From Eupeodes corollae (lineage: Eukaryota > Arthropoda > Insecta > Diptera > Syrphidae), in NCBI RefSeq assembly GCF_945859685.1, contig NC_079147.1:191191174-191255173 (forward strand): a stretch of 64,000 nt of DNA, written 5' to 3'. Positions 48,101 to 58,859 of the stretch are shown here, piece by piece (the first letter of the stretch is position 1; each line of letters opens with the position of its first letter). Position numbers and translations under genes: made by a program. The notes under the pieces are model-generated. The model was given only the letters and a program-made list of their open reading frames with translations. It made no database searches and was not told the DNA's origin.

Positions 48101-48240
48101 TCACGTTTCGTAAGGGACTCAAGCTGATTGCATTGAGCTTAGGAGGAAGCCTTAAGATTCATGTGGTATCACAATGGGCCATTAAACTAGCCTAAGTGTG
48201 TCCGTTTCCATCTTGGACAGCCTCTATAACCTAACCTAAG
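45119..48240 (+). mobile_element. LOA/Loner-like LINE family A, copy 3 (longest: endonuclease end, RT, RNase H, zinc motif)
   Basis: It begins inside the APE endonuclease: DANAHHTVWG near 45119-45150, then VLDITLV and EHSFSDHRYI (catalytic SDH). RT parts: 45592-46293 holds the fingers (AAGPNGIIPAEL, WREVKVVFIPK, LRPISLSSFLLKTLERLIN). 46331-46773 holds the palm: VAFLDIKGAF-like motif A, TPQGGVLSPLLWN motif B, and YAND in place of YADD (catalytic Asp lost). RNase H: FYTDGSKTKKG at about 47364, the FQAE motif disrupted, FSDRQAAIKSL, WVPGHRDIQGNCKADELARN. Zinc motif CRICMDEEKEET then HLLCICPA. The tail is TAACCTAACCTAAG. A possible 6-bp duplication CTAAGC (45113-45118 and 48236-48241) is weak because it overlaps the tail. 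Several frameshifts. Confidence 0.9.
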
Positions 48241-50340
48241 CCAAAAGAAGCAACATTTTACTTCTCAACTAATCTTCGTCCTTTAAAGGAATAGTTTTCA
48301 TTTGAAATATTATACTCGTAATGGAAAAAGTTGCTAATTTTCGATCTATTGTATGTAATTTGCTGCGTGATTAGATTAATAAAATAGCAATATTCCTTCA
48401 TAATATAGATTAACATAGAAATGTACATATGTATATTCTAATTATGAAAATATGTGCATATAATATACAGTACAGTGAACCATACAAATTGAAAACCCCA
48501 TATCTGGAGTATATTCTACATGAATCTATTATAAACATATGATGATAAATAATTTTCTTGGAAATTAATATTAACGCATGTCAACATTGATATTGTAATC
48601 ATTGATGCATTCATTCAAAACCCCAACACATTACATCTATATATGTATTTACACAACATAACATATGCATCATGTATAATCAATCGATCCATATAGTAAA
48701 GTGAATTGAATGCATTCAAGCATTAAAGCGAAAAATCTAATACCAATATATCAGGGATATACCTTGAGAATGAGATACATGCACGAGTCGAGAACGGGAA
48801 AGAGTTTAGATAGAATATAATCTATGGATAGACGATTCCTTGCAGGTTTATCCTCCAGCACAAGCTGCGAATGTCACCGCAATATATATGCAATGCCTGC
48901 ATTACATTTTTCTTCTATCAATCTTTTTTTTTTGGGATTTAAATAATGATTGTAGAAATCATAACGACACAGGATGCAGGATCCTTGATGTAAAATTCTT
49001 TCTCCATGTGATGTGTGTCTGTTGTCCTTCATGTTTTCTCTGTGGGGCTTTAGTCATTTGATTGAAAATCAAAATCTAAGGATTTTGGAATTCACATTTT
49101 TTCACTCACTTTAGGGACACCATTTTGATATCTATCATATACGATATGCAGACTTATGAATGATGTGAAATTCTACACAATACAATAAATTGTATGAAAA
49201 GTGAATAATAATAATTTTGAATAATCCTTGATGATGAGAGTATTAAATTATTGTATTGTTACAAAAGGATTCCATTCCAGACATTAATGAATAACGTAGA
49301 AGAAGAACTGAACAGAACAGGATAGGATAGGGAATTGAACTTTGAACTTCATCAATTTATTGTCCATGTTCGATTATAATTTACTCAGATATTTATTCAT
49401 CCTAATCAGAGTTTAATTAAAGTTTATTAATATAATTCACTTTGATATTTGAAATTCACTATCAATTAAAATTTACATTAATATCTTAAGGCCTTTAAAC
49501 TATTAGGTATGCTTAAATAAAGGAACGCAAGACAATTCGTCAAAAGCCAATGCATCCACATAGTAGATTGACAGTTCGGTGCGGTTTGTGCAATGTGGAA
49601 TAGCTGAATCTTTGGAACATTTCTCTTCTAAAATAGTTCTATAAACAACTTTAAGTTCAATGGTGGGAGTTATAGAACCATGTTAACCCACGTTTTGATT
49701 ACTGAAATTATTGAAGACATGGTTCTTGGGACCTCTGTCTTGCGAATGTCAATGAATGCGGAGCACTGATTTGATATTTTGACTTCCTTTTGTGAAATAC
49801 CTGAAATGCCGATTTAATGCCAACCCTCTGGAATTGATCTAAATTATCAAAAAGGTGTTGTAAAATTTATGAGTCAAAATGCACATAGGTCCATAACTAT
49901 CGGGAATTTTTGCATCTACTAATAAAGTCACAAACTATGAAATTAATGTATCTATATTTATTTTTTATTAAAAAAAAAACACCCTTTACATACCGAAAAT
50001 GTATTTGACTTTAGTGTTAACATGAAGGAAGTATGTAATTGAACAAATCAGATAAGACTAGATAAGGTTTTAAAGTTTCACATATTGCATGAGAATATAA
50101 GTTGTTCTTTTTTAAGTACTTTAAGTTGACAACATTGTTCTAACTAATGACCATTTTATTAGCAGTTAAGTGATTAATGTTTATTTTGGTTTGGCACTTC
50201 AACACAAATAAACTAAGGACTGAACAACATTTACAAACTTACAAATTTACAAATTTTTACAAGTTTGGTACAATTTAATTGTAGTCGCAAGCTTTATTGG
50301 TTTTGTTAGATGTTGATAGGTCAAAAATCTTTTCACTTTT
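48241..50340. other. AT-rich non-coding stretch
   Basis: ATATGTATAT-type runs; no coding block. The 73-codon ORF at 48840-49061 has no known domain. Confidence 0.4.
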
Positions 50341-50344
50341 TTTT

Positions 50345-50429
50345 TTAATCCATAGTAAAAAAGAGGCTGGGATGCAATCCACACTGATAACTTCCCATCC
50401 CGTCTGTCGATTTGTCTTGCTTAAAAGTT
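50345..50429 (+). repeat. Left end fragment of the interrupted R copy
   Basis: 'gataacttcccatcccgtct' and 'tttgtcttgcttaaaagttt' match the left segment of R at 21880-21920. The rest of this R copy resumes at 52843, beyond the RTE-like insertion. Confidence 0.6.
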
Positions 50430-52842
50430 TGTCTATATGTACTCGTATGGTGTTCAAATGGTATACATGTGCATTCAAGAGGACACAAGCGTCCACAGGT
50501 TTTTTTCAAAACCCCCCTCTGTCTATCAACTCCTACTCTCACCTCAACTGGAGATTGGGTTCCAACCCCAGTGGAAAGTTGTTGGGGGCAGCAAACGAGA
50601 GAGGTGGGGAGTGGTGTTTCCACTAAGGCACCTCTCCTTATCCAGACGGCAGCGGAGGAATTCCCGAGATGGAATCAACGGTGGAGTCTACAGTTCCAGT
50701 AAGGTTGAACTACTTAGTGAACACCTTATAGGGCTTCTTCGACTTATTCGGAGCCCAGGTGCAGTTTTATCCGGCTTCCCATCATTGGAGTTATACTTAG
50801 GATCTAGACCTCCAGGTTAGGGGTTGTGCGTCGGGGGACTTCCTGGCCACGTAAAAGCTTTTATAGCTACGAAGCACCAACAAGCCTCGGATACGGACGG
50901 ACTTACTGTTGACAACGAACGCAAACGAATAAAGGATCTTCAAATCCTTTTTCGACCGAGTTACAAGTAACCTCTCTCGAAGTTCTCTGCCGCCAACACA
51001 ATGTATCGAAAACCAGTGGCAACATTGCCAAGATGCAATCAGAGAAGCCGCCTCTGATGTGCTGGGTTTCAAACAGCCACCAACAAGGAACCCCTGGTTT
51101 GATGAGGAATGTCGGCAGCCAAATGCAGCCAAACAACAGGCATGCAAAGCGGCTCTGCATAAAATGACGAGAGCTGCTCGTGAGCTCTATGAGCAGAAGA
51201 GACAAGAGGAACACCGACTTCTCAGAAGGAAAACGAGAAGGCATGAGAAGCGTGCGGTCGAAGATGTTGATGTTGTATAAAAGCAAGAATGAGGTTCGAA
51301 AGTTATATGAAAAGGGAAATGAAATTCACAGGTACATAAACCTAGAACCGAAGGCTGCAAAGACGAAAGTGGAAACATCATAGTGGCACCGCAGTCAATG
51401 CTGAGGATATGGAAGGACCACTTCTGCAGACTGTATAACGGCGATGAAGAACTGAATTCCGCTGTCAGGCAGGATGACCCATTCGATATAGACGACGAAA
51501 GCCAACAATCCCGTCCTCCCGACTTAGACGAAGTAAAGATTGCCATATCTTTGAAGTCTAATAAAGCCGCAGATGGCTTGAATGCCGAGCTCTTTAAAGC
51601 AGCTGGGGATAAGTTGGTTAGGAGCATGCACCAACTTATCTGTAAGATATGGTCGGAAGAAAACATGCCCGATGAATGGAACCTCAGTATTGTTTGCCCG
51701 ATCCTGAAAAAAGGAGACCCTCTAAACTGAACCAACTATAGAGGAATCAGTCTACTTAAAATCGCCTATAAAATATTCTCTGCTGTAATATGTAAGCGTC
51801 TAAAGCCCATCGCAACAACCTGATAGGTCCTTATCAGTGTAGTTTTAGACCAGGAAAGTCCACAGTTGATCAAATATTCACATTACGGCAGATCCTGGAA
51901 AAAACTCAAGAGCACCAAATCGACACCCACCATCTTTTCATCGATTTCAAGGCCGCATATGACAGCATCTACAGGGACGAATTGTATAGAGCCATGTCTA
52001 GTTTTGGCATCCCTGCCAAACTCGTCCGTTTGTGCAGGATGACCATAGAGATTTCACACTGCTCCATAAAGTTTGGAAACAAATTATTAGAACCCTTTGA
52101 TGTCAAAAATGGTTTAAGACAAGGTTATGCGCTGTCATCTGATTTTATTAACATTGTGAATAGTGCAAAGCTCACAGCTCGACAGAAGAAACTTTGAGGT
52201 AGTCAAGGACTTCGTCTACCTAGGCTCCGCTGTAAACGCAGAAAACAACACCAGCGTTGAGATCAAACGCATAATTACTCTTGCTAACCGCTGTTTCTTT
52301 GGGCTAAAAAAAAATTTAGTGGTTAAGTCCTCTCTCGAGGGACCAAAGTGTTGCTATATAAGACCTTTATCATCCCCGTCCAGCTATACGGTGCAGAAGC
52401 ATGGACTATGACAAAAGCGGATGAAATTACCTTGGATCGCTTCGAAGGAAAAGTTCTTCGTGTGATCTACGGTCCCGTATGCATCGAAGGGGAGTGGAGG
52501 AGAAGATGGAACGACGAACTGTACGGGCTGTACGGGCTGTACAGCGACGTAGACTTAGCCAGAAGGGTAAAATTCCCACGACTAAGATTGCTGGGTCACG
52601 TAGATCGCATGGAAACCAATGCTCCGGCCCGAAAAGTCTTCAAATCCACACCCACAGGACAGTGAAGTAGAGGAAGACCGTGGATCAGGTGGCGCGCACA
52701 AGTTGAAGGTGACCTCACCCAACTTGGAGCGCGAAACTGGAGACATCTAGCTAGGGACCGAGCTAGATGGGGGAGTTTGTTGGGTGAGGCCCTAGTTCAC
52801 ACAGGTCTTTAGCGCCACCTTAAGTAAGTAAGTAAGTAAGTA
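50430..52842 (+). mobile_element. RTE-like LINE with internal deletions
   Basis: The 5' region is GC-rich (50490-50830, including GTGCGTCGGGGGACTTCCTG) and untranslated in any consistent frame; its exact start is uncertain. The endonuclease is almost wholly deleted. The ORF resumes with IENQWQHCQDAIREAASDVL-like residues and NPWFDEECRQ, then a basic helix (51059-51280). RT: IAISLKSNKAADGLNAELFK, IVCPILKKGDPLN (51383-51730), YRGISLLKIAYK, YQCSFRPGKSTVDQIFTLRQ, HLFIDFKAAYDSI (motif A), KNGLRQGYALSSD (motif B). A deletion then removes motif C and YADD, joining to FEVVKDFVYLGSAVNAENN. 52348-52665 ends with LYGAEAWTMTKADEITLDRF, LRVIYGPVCIEGEWRRRWND and RLLGHVDRME. The tail is (TAAG)n at 52821-52842. 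It cannot polymerise DNA. Confidence 0.88.
52821..52842 (+). repeat. (TAAG)n tail of the RTE-like LINE
   Basis: Five or more perfect 4-bp units directly follow the conserved 3' UTR. Short tandem tails are characteristic of RTE-clade LINEs, and the worn copy at 1-151 has only one unit left. Confidence 0.85.
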
Positions 52843-53490
52843 CCAAATTGGCGTACTGATTTTTGTAGATTTTATTTTTTATGAAAAAACGGATTGTTGG
52901 ATTTTTATATAAAAATTACTGAATATGGAAAACAATATTTTCTGTGAAATAAAATAAGTTTGAAGCCAATATTTTCAAATTTTTGAAAAGCGTTTTGAGT
53001 CGAAAGCATATTTTTACTAAGTCTTAGTATTGTTTTTTTTTTTTTTAGTTTTATTATTTTGTAAGAAAACTGACAATTCGATTTTTCTCAAAATTTGTCC
53101 TAATATTGAAAACAATATCTCTTATAAGATAAAATTAGTTTGAAGCCAGTATTTAAAAATTCTGACGAGATATTTGAGTCGAAAATCAATTTTTACCAAT
53201 TTTTATACATTTTTTTTAGGTTTTTATTTTTTGTAAAAAAAACTGTCAATTCGATTTTTCTCAAAATTTGTCCTAGTGTTGAAAACAATATTTCTTATAA
53301 GATAAAATAAGCTTGAAGCCTAAATTTCAAGTTTTTGAAAATATATTTGAATCGATATTCAATTTTTACCAACTTTGAGTAATGTTTTTTTTTAGATTTT
53401 TATTTTTTATAAAAACAACTGTCAAATCGATTTTTCTCATAATGTTATCAGTTATCAAAAACATTATTTTTAGTTGCACAAAATTGTTTA
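52843..53490 (+). repeat. R core: four tandem monomers
   Basis: Anchors 'gttgg/gacaattcg/gtcaattcg/gtcaaatcg' lie at 52896, 53072, 53245 and 53421, spaced 176, 173 and 176 bp. Each unit has 'gattttt', a 'gaaaacaatat' box, 'agtttgaagcc', 'atatttgagtcg' and 'tttttacca'. No coding. It continues the R copy interrupted by the RTE-like element. Confidence 0.75.
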
Positions 53491-53603
53491 GATAGATAGA
53501 TAGATAGACAGATAAGTTCTTTATTTTTTCAATTTTTTTTTATAAGTACAATATTTCATGATAAAAGATATACAAAGCATGGCTATATAAGCCGTCTGCC
53601 GGG
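53491..53603 (-). mobile_element. Short retroposon with (TCTA)n tail, minus strand
   Basis: An 11-bp exact duplication AAAATTGTTTA flanks it (53480-53490 and 53604-53614). It interrupts an R module otherwise continuous on both sides. The minus strand ends in TCTGTCTATCTATCTATC. 'ggcagacggc' and 'gaaaaaataaagaactta' resemble the 3' part of 60469-60766. It is 113 bp, so probably a 5'-truncated LINE or SINE 3' end. Confidence 0.75.
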
Positions 53604-53614
53604 AAAATTGTTTA

Positions 53615-53755
53615 AGAGATGAAATAATATTTCAGTCCTAAAATTTTGGAGATGACAAATCTTTTTTCAGTTTTATTGATTTATAAAAAAACCGTTATAT
53701 TGATTTTTTTTGAAAAAATATACCTGTTTGGTATCACGTTACAATATATTATATA
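53615..53755 (+). repeat. R segment between the (TCTA)n retroposon and the Helitron
   Basis: It holds 'gatgaaataatatttcagtc' and 'ggtatcacgttacaatatat', matching 22624-22735. It is cut at 53755 by the Helitron. Confidence 0.75.
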
Positions 53756-54174
53756 TCTTAATATATAAAAATTCAGTGTCATATGTATGTTCCCAGTGAA
53801 CTCTTCACCAAGTAAACCGATTTCGGTGGAAGTTGGCAATTTATGTGTAATTTGGTCTAATTTAAGATATAGGATAGTTTATATTTCCATTAATGGTCTA
53901 AATTGTATGTATGTTGCATTTATATATAAAAATCCAGTGTCATTATGTATGTTCCCAGTGAACTCTTCACCAAGTCAACCGATTTCGATGAAAGTTGGCA
54001 TTTTATGTGTAATTTGGTGTAACTTAAGATATAGGATAGTTTATATTTCGAGTAATGGTATAAATTATTTACATATAGTTGCAAATGAAAAACACTTAAT
54101 ATAAAATCTACTGTTCTAATTATATATGATCATTATGTTTTCGGAAATATATTTTGACTTTGAAATAAAACTCA

Positions 54175-55075
54175 GCTGATCCCAAAGTTACCATCGGTGA
54201 GATGGACAAAATATGTAAGTATTGCCAAGCGTTAAAATTTCGCAATGAAACACCTGGCATGTGTTGTGCATCCAGAAAAGTTGTATTGCCATTACTTCCT
54301 ACTCCACCTGAATCCATTGAAATCACTACTTTCTGACATTTCAAATGATTTAAAATTATTTTTGCGTAAGACACAAAAGTTTAATTCTTGCTTTCAAATA
54401 ACATCATTTGGAGCATCTAAAATTTGCGATCTCTCATCTGATGGTCGTAATTTTGAAACAACATTTAAAACACAAGGCCAAGTATACCATAAAATTGGAT
54501 CATTGATGCCAATGCCAAATGAAGATACTAAATTTCTCCAAATCTACTTCATGGGCAGTTGTGAAGAACGTGTGCCAACTCGATAATTATAATTTTATTG
54601 AACAAGCAGAAGAGAGAGCAATTGTAGAAATATTTTTAGAGAACCGTAATCATCTGGTTCAACTGTTCAAAAGAGTATTACCACAATTGAAAAATGACAA
54701 TTATGAAATTGTCATCAAAGCTGACAAAAAACCATCAGAAGAGCACGCTGGCAGATTCAATGCGCCAACCGTAGATGAAGTTGCTATTATTATGGTCGGT
54801 GATCCAGTTGACAACAGATCTATTAAAATTACACACCGAGATAATACAGTGAGTAGAATTTCAGATATACACCGTTTGTACGACGCACTCTAATACCCAT
54901 TGATATTCTGGTAAGGAGAAGATAAATATCACATCAATATCAAACAGTGTGATCCAATCAATGGTAATGAATTAAGTAAAAAAGTTAGTTCAATGAATTA
55001 CTACGCGCTTCGATTAATGATTAGATATAATCAGGACAATTATATTCTTTGATATCGTCAGTTGTATGACGAAAA
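54175..55075 (+). pseudogene. Helitron-like N-terminal domain of RepHel (fragment)
   Basis: Frames at 54245-54586 and 54519-54893 read SFGASKICDLSSDGRNFETT, FKTQGQVYHKIGSLMPMPNE, KFLQIYFMG, then YNFIEQAEERAIVEIF. Next come APTVDEVAIIMVGDPVDNRS and ISDIHRLYDAL, and after a stop YPFIFW, GEDKYHIN, KVSSMNYYALRLMIRYNQDN. This order is characteristic of the Helitron_like_N domain preceding the HUH nuclease in animal Helitrons. The frame is broken at about 54586 and 54893, and at about 55080 the S repeat begins. Confidence 0.75.
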
Positions 55076-55082
55076 AAAATAA

Positions 55083-57440
55083 AATGCACGACTGGGTCGC
55101 ACGAACTTGCTCCTGTATGCTAAGAGTATGTTTAAAAAAGTACTTTTTATATAAGATTTAAAAATATACCTGTAAATTAAGTTTGTCTTCAAAGATATAA
55201 ATGCCATTATGTACAATTGTACATAATAAAAACCATAGCACTCTCATGAGCAGAAACTTTTAGGGCGACCAGATGCAGAGTCGTTGGCGTGGCGTTAATA
55301 TCGAAAGTGGAGAAATTCAGCGGGAGCGAGAGAAAAATATTATTCCCATTCCCATAAGCAGCCAGCAGAATAAGGGAGATAATTAATTTTCGACCCAAAA
55401 AGTCCACACAATTTCCTTCATTCTATTTGAGTCTATCCTTGTATATATTTTCACATAAAGAGCTTTCATATGAAGGTTGATGAATTTGTTTTTTTATATC
55501 AATGCACTTTATATAAAAAACAAAATGGCTTAATATTGTATCTAATAAGGGGATGAAACAAACTTTTGCATGCTTACGTCAGCTGTCTTTGGATCTTTTA
55601 CCGATATTTGTTTTTATTTACATTCATAAGTCTGCTTTTACTTCGGTACGATCTTTGTATATGAAAAATGGTTTGTATTATGTATGTATAAGGCTACGAT
55701 GCGATTCAAAGCTTTTTTCCTTTAGATAGAGCTTTATTGTAATTTCATATAAGAAGAATCAGGATGGAAAATAAATAAGATAAGAAAGAGGCAGACCATG
55801 AATGTTTAAATTGTAAAGCGATCGCCTATTGGTTGTGTAGTTAGGTAGCAGGTATATAGTTCATTGGCGTGCTTAGCTTTATGCAGATAGATAGATAAGG
55901 ACATGTTATGATGATAATGAAGGAATGTTATTGGTAGCTAAAAGGTACATACTACATTCCTTCTTTACTATAAGTTTTCAGCGCTAACATGGAGTTTTTA
56001 CGTTCAGTTTATTTATTTTGTTAAAGTTTAAAAAAATAACAAGTGTTGTTTAAGGTCAGGCTTTTGAGCGTTTTGGATTTTAGTTATGAAGTGACACGTA
56101 AGCAGTAGTTGTAGAAGTTGTACGTAATACCTTTATAAGTAGGTATAATGTGTATACGTTGAAAAAGTGATTCTAATAGAAAATACATATACTCTTTCTG
56201 GTCCGTTTCTTTAACTTGTACTAAGTATTTATTCCTTTATATAGGCGAAGGCAAGTAAATCATGTGTGAAACAACCTTATTCTTAAAGAATAATATTTTA
56301 AAATCACATAAGTATACAAAGTTAGGTACCAAGATATTACTTATTGATAGACACTTTAAAATAGATTGTTGATTAAATATATCATATTCGTTAATCCGAT
56401 AAAGTTGCGCTACATGGGCGGCCATTGTTGGTATTTACAATAATTTTAATTATAAAAATACGTAAATATGTACCAAATGCACTAATTTAGATAAAAGCTA
56501 GGAATGTAATTACAATTTTGTCAAAATAATGCGCTATTTCGGGCTCATGCAGTTAAAATCTTAAAAAAAAAAACTATTTTAAGATTCAAAATTTCGCCCG
56601 AAAAATAAGTTTGTCTTCAAAAATTTAAATGCCATTATATAAATAAAAAAACATTTTATTTTTCAAATTTTTTTTATGAAAATCGTTAGAGCGGTTTTTT
56701 TTTAAATTAATTTTTTATATATAAAATTTTTCAATTTTGTTCTAAAAATATTTTTGATACGCAGTTGTTTAGAAATTGTTAATATACGCTATACATTTGA
56801 ATTTCGTAAAAAAATGTTGACCCGTTTTTGAGATATCGAATTTTGAAAAAATAAAATTCAATATTTTTTTAAAAATCCAAACAATAAAAGATTGCACTTT
56901 TGATAACCAAATATTGTTAAAGCAATATAAGAGCTTATTCAGAAAAAAAATTATTGAAATCAGTTCACAAGTTGCTGAGAAAATTAAAAAACAAAATAAC
57001 GGTTCTATGAGCGGTACCTTTCTTGAGCAATAAAAAAATTTGTTTTTCTTATTAAAAGAAGCCAAGTTAAAAAATAAAATTTTAGAAAAAATTTAAAGAA
57101 AATCTATCGGTTTGTTTTTGAGAAAATTCGAATTTTCGTTTTTTGACCAAAAAAATTGTATGGTGGCCACTGTTAGTTTTGATCTTAAAAAAAAAATGAA
57201 AAAAACGCCTAACGCGAATCTGCTCAAAACCTTAACTTCCAAGTTTGAACTCAATCGACCCAATGGTTTAGGCTGTAGGAGCGTGGACAGACAGACAAAA
57301 CCGACCGGACGGAATCGCGGGACCCACTTTTTTCGACTTGTCTACCATCGTAATATCATGTTTGATTAAAATCTCGAGTTCGAAATTTTGCACGAATGCA
57401 AAACTTGCCATATAGTTCCTATATGTCGCAAGTAAAAATG
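55083..57440 (+). repeat. Dispersed repeat S plus 1.3 kb of unplaced DNA, inside the Helitron
   Basis: S sequence opens at about 55083 ('cgcacgaacttgctcctgta') and resumes at about 56600 by repeating 'aagtttgtcttcaaa' and 'aaatgccattat' (also at 55182-55210). The 55215-56540 stretch between matches nothing else here. S then runs to about 57440, including 'gatacgcagttgtttagaa', 'tttttgagaaaattcgaatt', 'gacagacagacaaaaccgac' and 'ccatatagttcctatatgtc'. The repeated block suggests two overlapping S copies or an insertion into S. No coding domain seen. Confidence 0.55.
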
Positions 57441-57454
57441 TATACAATCGGATT

Positions 57455-58105
57455 ATGTTGGCTGTTGATGCTAAACAAAGTGGTTTCTTTTTCTTGGATG
57501 CACCAGTTGGAACGGGTAAAACATTTTTGATATCGTTGATCCTTGCGAAAGTACGGTCACAAAAGAAAATTGCATTAGAAATTGCATCATCAGGCATAGC
57601 TGCTACTTTGTTAGATGGTGGTCGAACAGCGCATTCTGCTTTTACGTTACCACTAGATGTCCATAACCATCCAAATGCTATGTGTAACATTAAGAAAAGG
57701 AGTGGAATGGCTACAGTGTTACAAAGGAGTTCAATCATAATTTGGGATGAGTGTACAATGGCTCATAAACATTTACTCGAAGTATTAAATAGATCTTTGC
57801 AGGATTTAAACAGTAATGACAGACTTTATGGTGGAGCTATTCTACTATTATGTGGTGATTTTCGGCTCTACTTTTGCTGTAGATTGCCAGACAATTTCTG
57901 TACTGTTGTTGAAACTAAAAATGATCTGATCGAGAGTGTCTTCCCAGATATAATAAATAACTATCTAAATCAATTAGCAATTATACGTTGCCTGTTCACG
58001 TTTATGGAGACCATCGAGTTTATTTGTGTTGACAAAAGACAGGCTGACGAAAAATATTGTTCATCGATTGTCACTTCAGTAAACTTTAACTGTGATTTTA
58101 TTTAA
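57455..58105 (+). pseudogene. Pif1-type DNA helicase domain of a Helitron (truncated)
   Basis: A 216-codon ORF. Walker A is DAPVGTGKTF (canonical DAPGGTGKTF, one Gly replaced by Val). Then come EIASSGIAATLLDGGRTAHS (motif Ia region), Walker B SIIIWDECTMAHKHL, and LLCGDFRLYF, where GGDFRQILPV is expected (Gln and Pro lost). NFCTVVETKNDLIESVFPDI follows the family. After about residue 175 the sequence jumps to a C-terminal piece (FICVDKRQADEKYC), so the middle of the helicase is deleted. Active enzymes unwind DNA during rolling-circle transposition; this one is unlikely to work. Confidence 0.85.
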
Positions 58106-58232
58106 TTTATGTTAAGCATAGTATTTATTAATAAAATAAAATTAAAGATGTTATGTAAATTAGTGTTCAATTTTGTCTATTAAGTCCTTCCTTAATTACT
58201 CAGCCACAGCAACGCGTGGTCGGGTCTGCTAG

Positions 58233-58460
58233 TATATTATATAAAATTTAATTCAAGTCTCTAGCGTTTTTCGTTCGTAAGATATTTAGGGTTAACCAAA
58301 ATTTTCACCTTTTTTCAAACTGCTATAGTAAAAAACCACCCACGGAATTTTCTCGAGAGCCCCTTCTTCATCTTTCTGCCTTATTATCTGTATAACAAAA
58401 TTTATTTGAAGTCTCTATTAGTTGTAGATATAAAGATGACCAAAAAACATTCCAAACGTA
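58233..58460 (+). repeat. R right segment resuming after the Helitron
   Basis: 'ttcaagtctctagcgttttt', 'cgagagccccttct' and 'attatctgtataacaaaatt' continue exactly where 53755 stopped, relative to the intact order at 22735-22930. This shows that the Helitron split a pre-existing R copy. Confidence 0.75.
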
Positions 58461-58859
58461 CCATGCCAGGGCTGATGTAGTTTCAACAACAAATAACACA
58501 GCTCATACCACAATTGATTTATTTAATAAACTTAGTTTCACGTCACAGACTCGTGAAATGGCCTTGAACACAACCGCTTAAGTTTGTGAGTGAATGTGAA
58601 ATTGGTCCGCTGCTAAGCCTTAAACGAAATTAGCTGCGTTTTAGGCGAAATTTTGACTACGTCCGACCCAGCAAATCAGTGGTAGTCAGATGATAAAAAT
58701 CATTAATAAATTATAATTCCAGAAGAATATAGTTCAAAAAAGTTAATTTCATATCAAATTTAAAAAAAACCGTTTTGTATTCCATTTTAAAGTTATATTT
58801 ATAAGCTTTTAACAACATCCGTTACTTAAGACAAGTAAGAGATCATTAATTTTCAAGCA
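58461..58859. other. Non-coding stretch
   Basis: No repeat match or coding block recognised. Confidence 0.4.

Larger units (their letters stand above)
53756..58232 (+). mobile_element. Helitron, degraded, with both termini recognisable
   Basis: The 5' end is TCTTAATATATAAAAATTCA (TC start, preceded by A). The 3' end is a CCAC/GTGG mini-hairpin region (58204-58219) then CGGGTCTGCTAG, ending CTAG at 58229-58232 and followed by T. TC...CTAG placed between A and T is the classical Helitron signature, and the flanks are two parts of one R module. Inside are a Rep/Helitron-like N-terminal domain (54175-55075) and a Pif1-type helicase (57455-58105), with the HUH nuclease region replaced by repeat S (55083-57440). 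The 5' terminal 161 bp is duplicated. Family knowledge: Helitrons move by rolling-circle transposition using a RepHel protein. This one is inactive. Confidence 0.85.

Noticed and set aside
50297..50820. Several overlapping ORFs of 92-127 codons on both strands
   Set aside because: They lie in the GC-rich 5' leader of the RTE-like LINE, where stops are rare; mutually inconsistent frames and no domain.
53491..53515. (GATA)n run considered as a plain microsatellite
   Set aside because: It is bounded by an 11-bp target duplication together with 90 bp of further sequence, so it is a retroposon tail.
57455..58105. Pif1-like ORF considered as the host Pif1 helicase gene
   Set aside because: It lies just inside a Helitron 3' end, lacks introns and has an internal deletion; the motif wording is Helitron-type.
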